Assembly (NCBI RefSeq): GCF_015751785.1 | Contig: NZ_JADOTY010000001.1 | Span: 4,712,001 to 4,776,000 of the forward strand | Reading direction: 5' to 3' | From: Micromonospora vinacea | Lineage (GTDB): Bacteria; Actinomycetota; Actinomycetes; Mycobacteriales; Micromonosporaceae | DNA length: 64,000 nt | In this document: in pieces, positions 16,473 to 23,502 of the stretch | How the letters are laid out: every line of letters starts with the position of its first letter | Position numbering within the stretch: position 1 is the first letter of the stretch | Position numbers and translations under genes: made by a program | Notes under the pieces: generated by a model | The model's database searches: none | Seen by the model: only the letters and a program-made list of their open reading frames with translations | Told to the model about the DNA's origin: nothing

Positions 16473-16879
16473 TCCGTGATGGTGGGCGGCTCGCTCAGGA
16501 ACGGGCGCAGCTCCAGCCACTCGTGGATCGGCTTCCCGCCTGCCCCGGGAGCGGCCGACAGCTCACCGGCCAGCTCGACGGCCCGGTCGTAGCTGTCGAC
16601 GTCGATCACCATCCAGCCGGCGATGAGGTCCTTGGTCTCGGCGAAGGGGCCGTCGGTGACCGGCGGGCGGCCCTCGCCGTCGTACCGGACGAATGTCCCT
16701 TCGGGGGCGAGTGCCTGACCGTCGACGAACTCGCCGGTGCCCTCGAGTCGGGCCGCGAAGTCGCGCATGTACTGCATGTGGGCCGAGATCTCCGCCGGGG
16801 TCCACTGGTCCATCGGCACGTCGTTCACCGCGGCGGCCGGGCCGCCCCGGTAGTGCTTGAGCAGCAGGTACTTCGCCAT
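16469..16879 (-). CDS. YCII-related DGPF protein, partner of ECF42
   Basis: A 136-residue YCII/DGPF-family protein. It opens MAKYLLLKHYRGGPAA and contains the name-giving motif VTDGPFAETKDLIAGW (about residues 80-95), with a conserved His/Asp environment and the C-terminal PIHEWLELRPF. GAGGAG lies 7 nt before the ATG. It is translationally coupled to the ECF42 sigma gene downstream. In studied ECF42 systems the DGPF genes are the main target of the sigma factor; their biochemical role is unresolved. Confidence 0.92.
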   Translation of the reverse strand: MAKYLLLKHYRGGPAAAVNDVPMDQWTPAEISAHMQYMRDFAARLEGTGEFVDGQALAPEGTFVRYDGEGRPPVTDGPFAETKDLIAGWMVIDVDSYDRAVELAGELSAAPGAGGKPIHEWLELRPFLSEPPTITE

Positions 16880-16933
16880 CGTGATGCTCCTCGGGTGCTG
16901 GTGGTGACCCATCGTGGTCACGTTCACTCCGGG

Positions 16934-16960
16934 GACGAAGCCGGTCGGCACTTCTCGACA
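16934..16960 (-). promoter_or_regulatory. Candidate ECF42 promoter
   Basis: On the minus strand TGTCGA (16960-16955) is followed after 17 nt by CGTC (16937-16934). TGTCGA at -35 and a CGTC/CGAC-like -10 is the reported ECF42 promoter signature. It lies about 55 nt upstream of the DGPF gene, which suggests the DGPF-sigma operon is autoregulated. Confidence 0.65.
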
Positions 16961-17041
16961 TGGCTGTCCGATATTTTTTCCTCCCGCAGGTTAACCTCGG
17001 GTGAATCGTCCGCCGTTGGGGCATCACGAGCGGCGCAAAAC

Positions 17042-17071
17042 TTGATTCGTTCCAAAAAAGTGAGCTAGTGT
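17042..17071 (+). promoter_or_regulatory. Promoter of furA-katG, apparently leaderless
   Basis: TTGATT (17042-17047) and TAGTGT (17066-17071) are 18 nt apart. The expected start of transcription (about 17078-17080) coincides with GTG at 17080 and ATG at 17083, leaving no leader and no ribosome-binding site. The A-rich stretch CCAAAAAAGTGA inside the spacer is the likely Fur-type operator region. Confidence 0.6.
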
Positions 17072-17082
17072 TCGTACCCGTG

Positions 17083-17535
17083 ATGTCCGACTTCGAGGCG
17101 CAACTGCGGGCTGCCTCGTTGCGCGTGACCCGGCCCCGATTGGCGGTGCTCGCGGCGCTGCGCGACCACCCGCACGTCGGCACCGACGCGGTGATCGAGC
17201 TGGTCCGGGCGGACCATCCCACGGTCTCCCACCAGGCGGTGTACGACGTGCTGCGCGTGCTCACCGACGCCGGTCTGGTGCGGCGCATCCAGCCGGCCGG
17301 GGCGACCGCCCGCTACGAGTCCCGGATCGCGGACAACCACCACCATGTCGTGTGCCGCTCCTGCGGCGCCATCGCCGACGTCGACTGCGCCGTCGGTCAC
17401 GCCCCCTGTCTCACCGCCTCCGGCGACCACGGTTTCACGGTCGACGAGGCGGAGGTCGTCTACTGGGGCACCTGCCCCGACTGTGCGACCGAACGCACGC
17501 CCCAGAGATCCGCAAGCTCGGAAGGAAGCACATGA
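17083..17535 (+). CDS. furA: Fur-family redox regulator (FurA/CatR-like)
   Basis: A 150-residue Fur-family repressor. The winged helix (about residues 8-80) contains RVTRPRLAVLAALRDH and HQAVYDVLRVLTDAGLV. The metal site has NHHHVVCRSCGAIADVDC (HHH plus CxxC near 91-94), and a second structural Zn pair is WGTCPDCATE near the end. Its position directly before katG, with ATGA overlap, is the conserved actinobacterial furA-katG arrangement, in which FurA represses both genes and is released by peroxide. The start was set at 17083 because the -10 box overlaps the more upstream GTG at 17068; GTG at 17080 is equally possible. Confidence 0.9.
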   Translation: MSDFEAQLRAASLRVTRPRLAVLAALRDHPHVGTDAVIELVRADHPTVSHQAVYDVLRVLTDAGLVRRIQPAGATARYESRIADNHHHVVCRSCGAIADVDCAVGHAPCLTASGDHGFTVDEAEVVYWGTCPDCATERTPQRSASSEGST

Positions 17536-19808
17536 GCGACACCCAGGACAACGGCCCCACCAGTGCGCAGGGCGTGGACCAGAAGGCAGCGGCCGGCTGC
17601 CCGGTCGCGCACGACTCGGTCACCGCGCACGGCAGCGAGAGTGAGAACCCGGCGATCGACTCGCCGACCCCGAAGACCGGCGGTCGTCCGCGCACCAACC
17701 GGGACTGGTGGCCGAACCAGCTCGACCTCTCGGTGCTGCACGCCCACTCGTCCAAGGGCAACCCGCTGGGCGAGAACTTCAGCTACGCCAAGGAGTTCGC
17801 GAAGCTCGACGTCGAGGCCCTCAAGCGCGACATCGTCGAGGTACTCACCACCTCGCAGGACTGGTGGCCGGCCGACTTCGGCCACTACGGCGGCCTGATG
17901 ATCCGGATGAGCTGGCACGCCGCCGGCACGTACCGCATCGAGGACGGTCGGGGCGGCGCCGGCGACGGTGGGCAGCGGTTCGCGCCGCTGAACAGCTGGC
18001 CGGACAACGCCAACCTGGACAAGGCTCGCCGGCTGCTCTGGCCGGTGAAGCAGAAGTACGGCCAGAAGATCTCCTGGGCCGACCTGCTCGTGCTCGCCGG
18101 CAACGTCGCCCTGGAGTCGATGGGCTTCAAGACCTTCGGCTTCGGCTTCGGTCGCGAGGACGTCTGGGAGCCCGAGGAGATCTTCTGGGGCCCGGAGGAC
18201 ACCTGGCTGGGCGACGAGCGTTACGCCTCCGAGAAGGAGATGGCAGCCGGCGTCGGCTCGACCGAGATGGGGCTCATCTACGTCAACCCGGAGGGCCCGC
18301 GCGGTAACGCGGACCCGGCCGCGGCGGCGCACTTCATCCGCGAGACCTTCGGCCGGATGGCGATGAACGACGAGGAGACCGTCGCCCTCATCGCCGGTGG
18401 TCACACCTTCGGTAAGACCCACGGTGCCGGCGTCGCCGACAACCACGTGGGTCCGGAGCCCGAGGGCGCCCCGCTGGAGGCGCAGGGCCTGGGCTGGCTG
18501 AGCACCCACGGCAGCGGCAAGGGCGCCGACACGATCACCAGTGGTCTCGAGGTGACGTGGACCGACGTACCGACGCAGTGGAGCAACCGCTTCTTCGAGA
18601 TCCTTTTCGGCTACGAGTGGGAGCTCACCACCAGCCCCGGCGGCGCGAAGCAGTGGGTCGCCAAGGACGCCGAGGCGATCATCCCGGACCCGTTCGATCC
18701 GGCGAAGAAGCACCGGCCGACGATGCTCACGACCGACCTGTCGCTGCGCGTCGACCCGGCGTACGAGAAGATCTCCCGCCGCTTCCTGGAGAACCCCGAC
18801 CAGTTCGCGCTGGCCTTCGCCAAGGCGTGGTACAAGCTGCTGCACCGCGACATGGGCCCGGTCGAGCGCTTCCTCGGGCCGTGGGTCGCCGAGCCGCAGC
18901 TGTGGCAGGACCCGGTCCCGGCCGTCGACCACGAGCTGGTGGGCGACGCCGACATCGCCGCCCTCAAGGCGAAGGTCCTGGAGTCCGGTCTCACTATCGA
19001 CCAGCTGGTCTCCACCGCCTGGGCCTCTGCCGCGAGCTTCCGGCACACCGACAAGCGCGGCGGCGCCAACGGGGCGCGCATTCGCCTTGAGCCGCAGCGC
19101 AACTGGGAGGTCAACCAGCCCGAGCAGCTGGCAACCGTGCTGACCACCCTTGAGGGCATCCAGCAGGAGTTCAACTCCGCTGGCGGGGCGACCATCTCGC
19201 TCGCCGACCTGATCGTGCTGGCTGGTTCGGCCGCCGTGGAGAAGGCGGCGCGGGACGCCGGCGTCGAGGTGACAGTGCCGTTCCGGCCGGGCCGCACCGA
19301 CGCGACCCAGGAGCAGACCGACACCGACTCCTTCCGGGTCATGGAGCCGCGCGCCGACGGGTTCCGCAACTACCTGCGTGCCGGCGAGAAGACCCAGCCG
19401 GAGGTGCTGCTCGTCGACCGTGCCTACATGCTCAACCTGACCGCGCCCGAGATGACCGTCCTCATCGGCGGTCTGCGCTCCCTCGGCGCCAACGTCGGTG
19501 GCAGCCAGCACGGTGTCCTCACCGACCGGCCGGGCGTGCTCACCAACGACTTCTTCGCCAACCTGCTCTCCCCGGGGACCCGGTGGAGCGCGTCGAAGTC
19601 CGACGAGCACGTGTACGAGATCCGCGACCTGGCCACCGACGAGGTGAAGTGGACCGCCACCGCGGTCGACCTCATCTTCGGGTCCAACTCGCAGCTGCGC
19701 GCCCTCGCGGAGGTCTACGCCAGCCAGGACGCCCGCGACAAGTTCGTGACCGACTTCGTGGCCGCCTGGACCAAGGTCATGGAGCTCGACCGGTTCGATC
19801 TCGTCTGA
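17532..19808 (+). CDS. katG: Bifunctional catalase-peroxidase
   Basis: A 758-residue catalase-peroxidase of full length. The distal heme side is in MIRMSWHAAGTYR (Arg, Trp, His). The Tyr of the Met-Tyr-Trp adduct is in GLIYVNPEGPRG, and the proximal His in ALIAGGHTFGKTHGAG. The C-terminal half repeats the peroxidase fold without heme ligands (SLADLIVLAGSAAVEKAARDAG), as in all KatG proteins. It breaks down H2O2 by catalase and peroxidase activity in the cytosol and activates isoniazid in mycobacteria. AAGGAAG precedes the ATG; translation is coupled to furA. A strong terminator follows at 19818. Confidence 0.98.
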   Translation: MSDTQDNGPTSAQGVDQKAAAGCPVAHDSVTAHGSESENPAIDSPTPKTGGRPRTNRDWWPNQLDLSVLHAHSSKGNPLGENFSYAKEFAKLDVEALKRDIVEVLTTSQDWWPADFGHYGGLMIRMSWHAAGTYRIEDGRGGAGDGGQRFAPLNSWPDNANLDKARRLLWPVKQKYGQKISWADLLVLAGNVALESMGFKTFGFGFGREDVWEPEEIFWGPEDTWLGDERYASEKEMAAGVGSTEMGLIYVNPEGPRGNADPAAAAHFIRETFGRMAMNDEETVALIAGGHTFGKTHGAGVADNHVGPEPEGAPLEAQGLGWLSTHGSGKGADTITSGLEVTWTDVPTQWSNRFFEILFGYEWELTTSPGGAKQWVAKDAEAIIPDPFDPAKKHRPTMLTTDLSLRVDPAYEKISRRFLENPDQFALAFAKAWYKLLHRDMGPVERFLGPWVAEPQLWQDPVPAVDHELVGDADIAALKAKVLESGLTIDQLVSTAWASAASFRHTDKRGGANGARIRLEPQRNWEVNQPEQLATVLTTLEGIQQEFNSAGGATISLADLIVLAGSAAVEKAARDAGVEVTVPFRPGRTDATQEQTDTDSFRVMEPRADGFRNYLRAGEKTQPEVLLVDRAYMLNLTAPEMTVLIGGLRSLGANVGGSQHGVLTDRPGVLTNDFFANLLSPGTRWSASKSDEHVYEIRDLATDEVKWTATAVDLIFGSNSQLRALAEVYASQDARDKFVTDFVAAWTKVMELDRFDLV

Positions 19809-19817
19809 CGGGCACCA

Positions 19818-19865
19818 CCGACGAGCCCCGGCTGATCCTTTGAGGGATTGGCCGGGGCTCGTCGG
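19818..19865 (+). terminator. Terminator after katG
   Basis: A 15-bp perfect stem (19818-19832 with 19851-19865), whose 18-nt loop can form a minor inner stem, starting 10 nt after the katG stop codon. Confidence 0.85.
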
Positions 19866-19921
19866 CCTTGCACGGCTGTGTCCCGTTGCACGCTGGCCGA
19901 TCGGGGTATGGTTGGCGAACT

Positions 19922-19939
19922 GATACCCCTGGGGGTATC
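19922..19939. promoter_or_regulatory. CsoR/CstR-type operator, copy 1
   Basis: GATACCCC-TG-GGGGTATC, a perfect 8-2-8 palindrome 20 nt before the repressor ATG. This is the C-rich ATACCCC/GGGGTAT operator type of CsoR-family proteins. An extra GGGGTATG half-site lies at 19903-19910. It implies autoregulation of the adjacent repressor. Confidence 0.9.
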
Positions 19940-19959
19940 GTCGGTTGCAGGAGGTGCCG

Positions 19960-20229
19960 ATGAAGCTTCGACCGGAGATGACGTCGGATGCGCTGACCAG
20001 GCTCAAGCGGGCCCGTGGGCAGCTCAACGCGGTTATCGAAATGATGGAGAGCGGTCAGGACTGCCGGGAGGCGCTGACCCAGCTCGCCGCAGTGTCCAAG
20101 GCGATCGACCGAGCAGGCTTCAAGATCATTGCTTCGGGAATGCGGCACTGTGGGGCCGCGCGCGAGCGTGGCGAGGAGCCGGAGATGACCGAAGAGGAGC
20201 TGGAGAAGCTCTTCCTGGCCCTCGCCTGA
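19960..20229 (+). CDS. CsoR-family repressor, persulfide-sensor (CstR-like) type
   Basis: An 89-residue all-helical DUF156 (CsoR/RcnR/CstR) repressor. The two conserved cysteines are in GQDCREALTQL and GMRHCGAARE. Against the mycobacterial copper sensor CsoR, the copper-ligand His of the second helix aligns with Gly (IIASGMRHC), so the copper site is incomplete. The two-Cys state is that of CstR, which forms di- and polysulfide links with persulfides. Context agrees: the next genes are a persulfide dioxygenase-rhodanese, a rhodanese and a sulfite-type exporter. AGGAGG lies 5 nt before the ATG at 19960. Matching operators precede it and the dioxygenase gene. Confidence 0.88.
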   Translation: MKLRPEMTSDALTRLKRARGQLNAVIEMMESGQDCREALTQLAAVSKAIDRAGFKIIASGMRHCGAARERGEEPEMTEEELEKLFLALA

Positions 20230-20233
20230 GGCT

Positions 20234-20273
20234 GCCACCCACTCACGCCGTAGCCCCGGCCCGGGTGGGTGGC
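20234..20273 (+). terminator. Hairpin after the CstR-like gene
   Basis: GCCACCCA (20234-20241) pairs with TGGGTGGC (20266-20273), with a GC-rich interior, directly after the repressor stop. It separates the repressor from the downstream operon, which has its own operator and promoter. Confidence 0.6.
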
Positions 20274-20311
20274 GGCGTGCAAGTGAAAACGCGGCAGCAG
20301 TGTGCCATTTG

Positions 20312-20329
20312 CATACCCCCCGGGGTATG
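20312..20329. promoter_or_regulatory. CsoR/CstR-type operator, copy 2
   Basis: CATACCCC-CC-GGGGTATG, a perfect 8-2-8 palindrome 30 nt before the persulfide dioxygenase ATG. It has the same core and spacing as the repressor operator at 19922, so both units belong to one regulon. Confidence 0.92.
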
Positions 20330-20358
20330 AGTGCTTTGTCGAACTTGAAGGAGTGGAC

Positions 20359-21759
20359 ATGACAGTTGAGGTTTCCGTCGTCGGGACGTCTTCCCTCGGC
20401 GATCGCAGCTACCTCGCCTCCGACGGTCAGGTGGCGATCGTGGTCGACCCCCAGCGGGACATCGACCGCGTGATGTACCTCGCCGGGACCTTGGGCGTCC
20501 GCATCACCCATGTCGTGGAAACGCACATCCACAACGACTACGTCTCCGGAGGGCTGGAACTCGCTCGGATCACCGGCGCCCAGTATCTGGTGGCCGCAGC
20601 CGACGAGGTCGGCTTCGAGCGGACGCGCGTCTCCGACGGCGACCAGGTGGCCGTCTCCGACTCGCTCCGACTGCGGGTGATCGGTACGCCCGGTCACACC
20701 TTCCACCACCTGTCGTACGTGCTGGATGAGGCCATCGACGGCGATTGGCGGCCGGCCGGTGTCTTCACCGGCGGATCACTGCTGTTCGGCACGACGGGCC
20801 GCACCGACCTGCTCGGCAAGCAGTACGCCCACGAGTTGGCCCACCACCAGCACGCCTCGGCGAGGCGGCTGGCGGATCTACTGCCCGACGGGGCCGAGGT
20901 GTGGCCGACGCACGGTTTCGGCAGCTTCTGCTCAGCCAGTCAATCGGACGCCCCAGAGTCGACGATCGGCCGGGAGAAGGCGAAGAACCAGGTCCTGCGG
21001 GTTGCCGCGGACGACTTCGTCACGGAGACCCTCGCCGGTCTGGACGCCTACCCGGCGTACTACGCCCACATGGGCGTGGAGAACCTGGCCGGACCGGCCC
21101 CTGTCGACCTCACCCCGGTGAGCCGCGCCGACGCCGCCGAGCTGCGCGAGCGGATGGCTGACGGGCAGTGGGTGGTGGACCTGCGGCACCGCAAGGCGTA
21201 CGCCGCCCTGCACCTGGCCGGCACGGTCAGCCTCGGCCTGGACGGCCCGATGGCCACCTGGCTCGGTTGGCTGATCGACTGGGGGGTGCCGATCACCCTG
21301 CTCGCGGAGACTCCGGGACAGGTCGCCGAGGCCCAGCGTGAGCTGGTCCGGATCGGCATCGACCGCCCGGCCGCGCACGTCACCGGCGAGGTGGAGCGTT
21401 GGGCGGCCGAGCCCGGTCAGCTACGGGAGATACGGATGTCCGACTTCGTGGCTCTCGCGGCGGCCCGCGCTGGGCATGTCCCGGCCGGCCTCCCTGCCGC
21501 GGACGTGGTCCTCGACGTGCGAATGACCAACGAGTGGCGGGCCAGCCACATCGAAGGCGCCCTGCACATCCCGCTGCCTGAACTGCCCATGCGGCTGGCC
21601 GAGGTGCCGGTCGGCGCCGTCTGGGTGCACTGCGGCTCCGGCTACCGGGCCACTGCGGCGGCGTCGCTGCTGGCGAACGCCGGCCGCGAGGTGGTCGTCA
21701 TCGACGACACGTTCGACCGGGCCGAGCGCGCCGGCGTGGCGATGGCCACCGACGCCTGA
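20359..21759 (+). CDS. Persulfide dioxygenase - double rhodanese fusion
   Basis: A 466-residue sulfur-detoxification enzyme. The N-terminal metallo-beta-lactamase domain (about residues 1-245) has the iron-binding motif ETHIHNDYVSGG, GTPGHTFHH and WPTHGFGSFC, as in ETHE1-type persulfide dioxygenases that oxidise glutathione or other persulfides to sulfite. Two rhodanese modules follow. The first (about 255-350) has a degenerate loop, LLAETPGQ, with no Cys; the second (about 365-460) has the active Cys in VHCGSGYRATAAASLL. This is the CstB-like layout, releasing thiosulfate. GAAGGAG precedes the ATG. It is controlled by operator 20312-20329 and heads the rhodanese-exporter operon. Confidence 0.92.
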   Translation: MTVEVSVVGTSSLGDRSYLASDGQVAIVVDPQRDIDRVMYLAGTLGVRITHVVETHIHNDYVSGGLELARITGAQYLVAAADEVGFERTRVSDGDQVAVSDSLRLRVIGTPGHTFHHLSYVLDEAIDGDWRPAGVFTGGSLLFGTTGRTDLLGKQYAHELAHHQHASARRLADLLPDGAEVWPTHGFGSFCSASQSDAPESTIGREKAKNQVLRVAADDFVTETLAGLDAYPAYYAHMGVENLAGPAPVDLTPVSRADAAELRERMADGQWVVDLRHRKAYAALHLAGTVSLGLDGPMATWLGWLIDWGVPITLLAETPGQVAEAQRELVRIGIDRPAAHVTGEVERWAAEPGQLREIRMSDFVALAAARAGHVPAGLPAADVVLDVRMTNEWRASHIEGALHIPLPELPMRLAEVPVGAVWVHCGSGYRATAAASLLANAGREVVVIDDTFDRAERAGVAMATDA

Positions 21760-21804
21760 CCCGAACAGGACGGACCCCGGCCGGCGCCGCGCAGGTGTCG
21801 GTCG

Positions 21805-21822
21805 GATACCCCCTGCCATGTG
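21805..21822. promoter_or_regulatory. Degenerate third CstR-type site
   Basis: GATACCCC (21805-21812) is an exact left half-site, but the right half after the 2-nt gap reads GCCATGTG instead of GGGGTATC. It lies 30 nt before the next gene, the same distance as in the operators upstream. It may be weak or decayed. Confidence 0.4.
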
Positions 21823-21851
21823 TGTTGCGACTTGCCCGTGAAAGAGGAGAA

Positions 21852-22451
21852 ATGAGCCCTTCCGAGACCGACCGCCCCGCCACCGTCGATGCCACCGGGC
21901 TGCGGGAGCTGATCGACTCCGGCCACGCGCCGCGCCTGCTGGACGTGCGTACCCCGGCGGAGTTCGAGACGTCGCACATCCCCGGCTCCTACAACGTGCC
22001 GCTCGACCTGCTCAAGGAGCACCGCGAAGAGCTGCGCCGCCACCTGGACGAGGACGTCGTGCTGATCTGTCGCTCCGGTGCCCGCGCCACCCAGGCCGAG
22101 CAGACCCTGGCCGGCGTCGGTCTGCCGAAACTGAAGGTCCTCGACGGCGGCATCCTCGCCTGGCAGGCGGCCAACGCGCCGATCAGGCAGGGAACCCCCC
22201 GGTGGGACCTCGAACGCCAGGTCCGCCTCGTCGCCGGCTCGATCGTGCTGGTCAGCATCCTCGGCTCGGTGTTCGTGCCGCAGCTGAAGTGGGTGGCCGG
22301 ACTCATCGGCGCCGGCCTCACCGTCGCCGCTGTCACCAACACCTGCGCCATGGGCATGGTGCTCGGCAAACTGCCGTACAACCGGGGCGCCACCTGTGAC
22401 CTGGACACCATCGTCGGCCAGTTGCGTGACAGCACCGGTGAACGCGCATGA
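21852..22451 (+). CDS. Rhodanese - DUF2892 membrane protein
   Basis: A 199-residue protein: an N-terminal rhodanese (about residues 10-110) with LLDVRTPAEFETSHIPGS and active-site Cys in VVLICRSGARATQA, followed by two transmembrane helices (about 128-172, the DUF2892 part: SIVLVSILGSVFVPQLKW and GLTVAAVTNTCAMG). It places a persulfide-carrying sulfurtransferase on the inner membrane face, next to the exporter whose gene overlaps it as ATGA. GAGGAG precedes the ATG at 21852. It is part of the CstR-type regulon. Confidence 0.92.
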   Translation: MSPSETDRPATVDATGLRELIDSGHAPRLLDVRTPAEFETSHIPGSYNVPLDLLKEHREELRRHLDEDVVLICRSGARATQAEQTLAGVGLPKLKVLDGGILAWQAANAPIRQGTPRWDLERQVRLVAGSIVLVSILGSVFVPQLKWVAGLIGAGLTVAAVTNTCAMGMVLGKLPYNRGATCDLDTIVGQLRDSTGERA

Positions 22452-23326
22452 CACCGACCCTGGCGCTGACCGTCGGACTGGCCGTGCTGATCGGCGTCAG
22501 CCTCGGGCTGCTCGGCGGCGGCGGATCGATCCTCGCCGTGCCGCTGCTGGTCTACGTCGCCGACCTACCCACGAGAGAGGCCATCGCAACCTCGCTGCTC
22601 GTTGTCGGCGCCACCAGCGTGGTGGGCGTCCTGCCGCACGCTCGGGCCAACCGGGTGCGCTGGCGTACCGGCCTGATCTTCGGTTTCGCCGGCATGGTCG
22701 GTGCCTACATCGGCGGACGCCTGGCCGGGTTCATCCCGGCGGCGTTCCTGCTCAGCGGGTTCGCCGTGATGATGCTGGCCACCGCGGTCACGATGATTCG
22801 CGGTCGGCGCGACACCAAGGGCAGGGCAGTGCCGCACGAACTGCCGATGCTGCGGGTGATCCTCGACGGTCTGGTGGTCGGGCTGGTGACCGGCCTGGTC
22901 GGTGCCGGCGGCGGCTTCCTGGTGGTGCCCGCCCTGGCCCTGCTCGGTGGACTGCCGATGCCGGTCGCGGTCGGAACCTCGCTGGTGGTCATCGCGATGA
23001 AGTCGTTCGCCGGCCTCGCTGGCTACCTGTCCAGCGTAAACATCGACTGGAACCTCGCGGCAGCGGTCACCCTCGCCGCCGTCGCTGGCAGCGTTGCCGG
23101 CGGGCGGCTCGCCGGTCGGATCCCCGCCGACGTCCTGCGCAAGTCGTTCGGCTGGTTCGTCGTGGTGATGGGCGTCCTCGTCCTCGTCCAGCAACTGCCC
23201 GCGGAACTGCGGACCGACCCGCTGTTGTGGACCGGCATCGGTGTCGCCGCAGCGATCTCCGTCGCGCTGACCGTGCTGAGGGGCCGGAGCAAGGTGCGGA
23301 CGCAGGGTGAGCCGGCCTCCCGCTGA
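22448..23326 (+). CDS. TauE/SafE-family sulfite/sulfur-anion exporter
   Basis: A 292-residue permease with eight or nine hydrophobic helices and the duplicated TauE signature. The first repeat has LGLLGGGGSILAVPLLVYV, and the second has GLVGAGGGFLVVPALALLGG. Members export sulfite, sulfoacetate or thiosulfate-type anions. The gene overlaps the rhodanese gene (ATGA) and closes the persulfide operon; export of the sulfite or thiosulfate made by the upstream dioxygenase is the likely role. Confidence 0.92.
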   Translation: MTPTLALTVGLAVLIGVSLGLLGGGGSILAVPLLVYVADLPTREAIATSLLVVGATSVVGVLPHARANRVRWRTGLIFGFAGMVGAYIGGRLAGFIPAAFLLSGFAVMMLATAVTMIRGRRDTKGRAVPHELPMLRVILDGLVVGLVTGLVGAGGGFLVVPALALLGGLPMPVAVGTSLVVIAMKSFAGLAGYLSSVNIDWNLAAAVTLAAVAGSVAGGRLAGRIPADVLRKSFGWFVVVMGVLVLVQQLPAELRTDPLLWTGIGVAAAISVALTVLRGRSKVRTQGEPASR

Positions 23327-23358
23327 GGTCTCGCCCGGTGCCATCACGGTCCACCCCG

Positions 23359-23376
23359 ATGTCATCGGGATGACAT
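23359..23376. promoter_or_regulatory. 7-4-7 inverted repeat before the polysaccharide cluster
   Basis: ATGTCAT-CGGG-ATGACAT lies 32 nt after the exporter gene and about 130 nt before the first glycan gene. It is AT-rich for this genome, and an AT-rich stretch (23400-23413, TGAATTTTTTATCC) follows. It may be an operator or part of the promoter region for the glycan cluster; no protein can be assigned. Confidence 0.4.
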
Positions 23377-23502
23377 TTCCTGTCCAACGAATCCCATGGA
23401 TGAATTTTTTATCCAGTTGATCAGCTGGCGAACGGGCCCGTTCATGGCAAGGTGTTGATCTGCCCGGGCGGCGGGCGCGGACCTAGTCACGCGGGAGTCA
23501 AC

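Noticed and set aside
17460..20027. 855-codon minus-strand frame opposite katG
   Set aside because: Antisense shadow; katG is complete on the plus strand.
19922..20229. Copper-sensing CsoR
   Set aside because: Second-helix His ligand replaced by Gly and the neighbours are sulfur-oxidation genes, so persulfide sensing is preferred.
23330..23500. Riboswitch before the glycan cluster
   Set aside because: The dyads are short and no known aptamer core, such as a ydaO-type or cobalamin box, could be recognised.
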